This document shows positions 12,912-12,918 of a stretch of 12,918 nucleotides of DNA, piece after piece. Source of the DNA: Pseudomonadota bacterium. Lineage in GTDB: Bacteria > Pseudomonadota > Gammaproteobacteria > Steroidobacterales > Steroidobacteraceae. Where the stretch lies: NCBI GenBank assembly GCA_021779875.1, contig JAJXZV010000321.1, positions 1-12,918 of the forward strand, given 5' to 3'. The notes below the pieces were generated by a model, which was given only the letters and a program-made list of their open reading frames with translations, ran no database searches and had not been told where the DNA came from. Each line of letters begins with the position of its first letter. Positions within the stretch are counted from its first letter, which is position 1. A program made the translations under genes and the position numbers.

Positions 12912-12918
12912 GGAATTG

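Noticed and set aside
1..12918. Mobile element, phage, CRISPR, tRNA or rRNA content
   Set aside because: I found no transposase or integrase motifs, spaced long repeats, tRNA-like cloverleaf or rRNA segments. Codon use appears uniform, so there is no sign of a transferred island.

Overview
The window is a compact, high-G+C stretch of bacterial chromosome. Coding regions end nearly every codon in G or C. The gene content points to a gammaproteobacterium outside the Enterobacteria, of the Xanthomonadales / Nevskiales / Steroidobacterales / Chromatiales kind. The evidence is an E. coli-type Crp regulator, a membrane-anchored DjlA, the classic divergent pmbA-darP pair, purE-purK, and an ExeA-like ATPase. 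The lineage is inferred from family resemblance, not measured. I see no rRNA, tRNA, insertion sequence, phage gene or CRISPR array.

Layout. (1) 1-97 holds the tail of a gene that looks like the end of a Coq7-type ubiquinone hydroxylase. A short promoter region follows, then crp (220-969) with an unusual acidic tail. (2) On the minus strand, djlA (2487-1684) is followed 21 bp later by rpe (1662-985), convergent with crp. (3) Divergent from djlA, across an 81-bp gap with a good sigma70-type promoter, lies purC (2569-3480), then a YihY/BrkB membrane protein (3546-4847). (4) pmbA/tldE (minus, 6214-4862) converges on yihY and diverges from darP (6286-6804). darP runs into purE (6811-7302) and purK (7299-8396, TTG start overlapping the purE stop), then an ExeA-type AAA ATPase fused to an FHA domain (8446-9678). 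(5) A less familiar patch follows: a two-helix membrane protein (minus, 9925-9686), a 54-codon ORF (minus, 10178-10014) and three short direct repeats between them. (6) A DMT/EamA transporter (10368-11225) converges on a secreted M28 peptidase (minus, 11232 to the right edge), whose start may lie beyond the window.

Functionally this is mostly housekeeping: IMP synthesis (purC, purE, purK), pentose phosphate pathway (rpe), ribosome assembly (darP), peptide maturation (pmbA), global cAMP-type regulation (crp) and chaperone signalling (djlA). No obvious new multi-gene system is present. The points most worth a second look are structural: GC hairpins straddling both stop codons at all four convergent gene junctions; a recurring -10-like element 7-8 nt before start codons that lack a Shine-Dalgarno; the acidic extension of Crp; the ATPase-FHA fusion behind purEK; and the small-ORF/direct-repeat patch at 9.69-10.18 kb.
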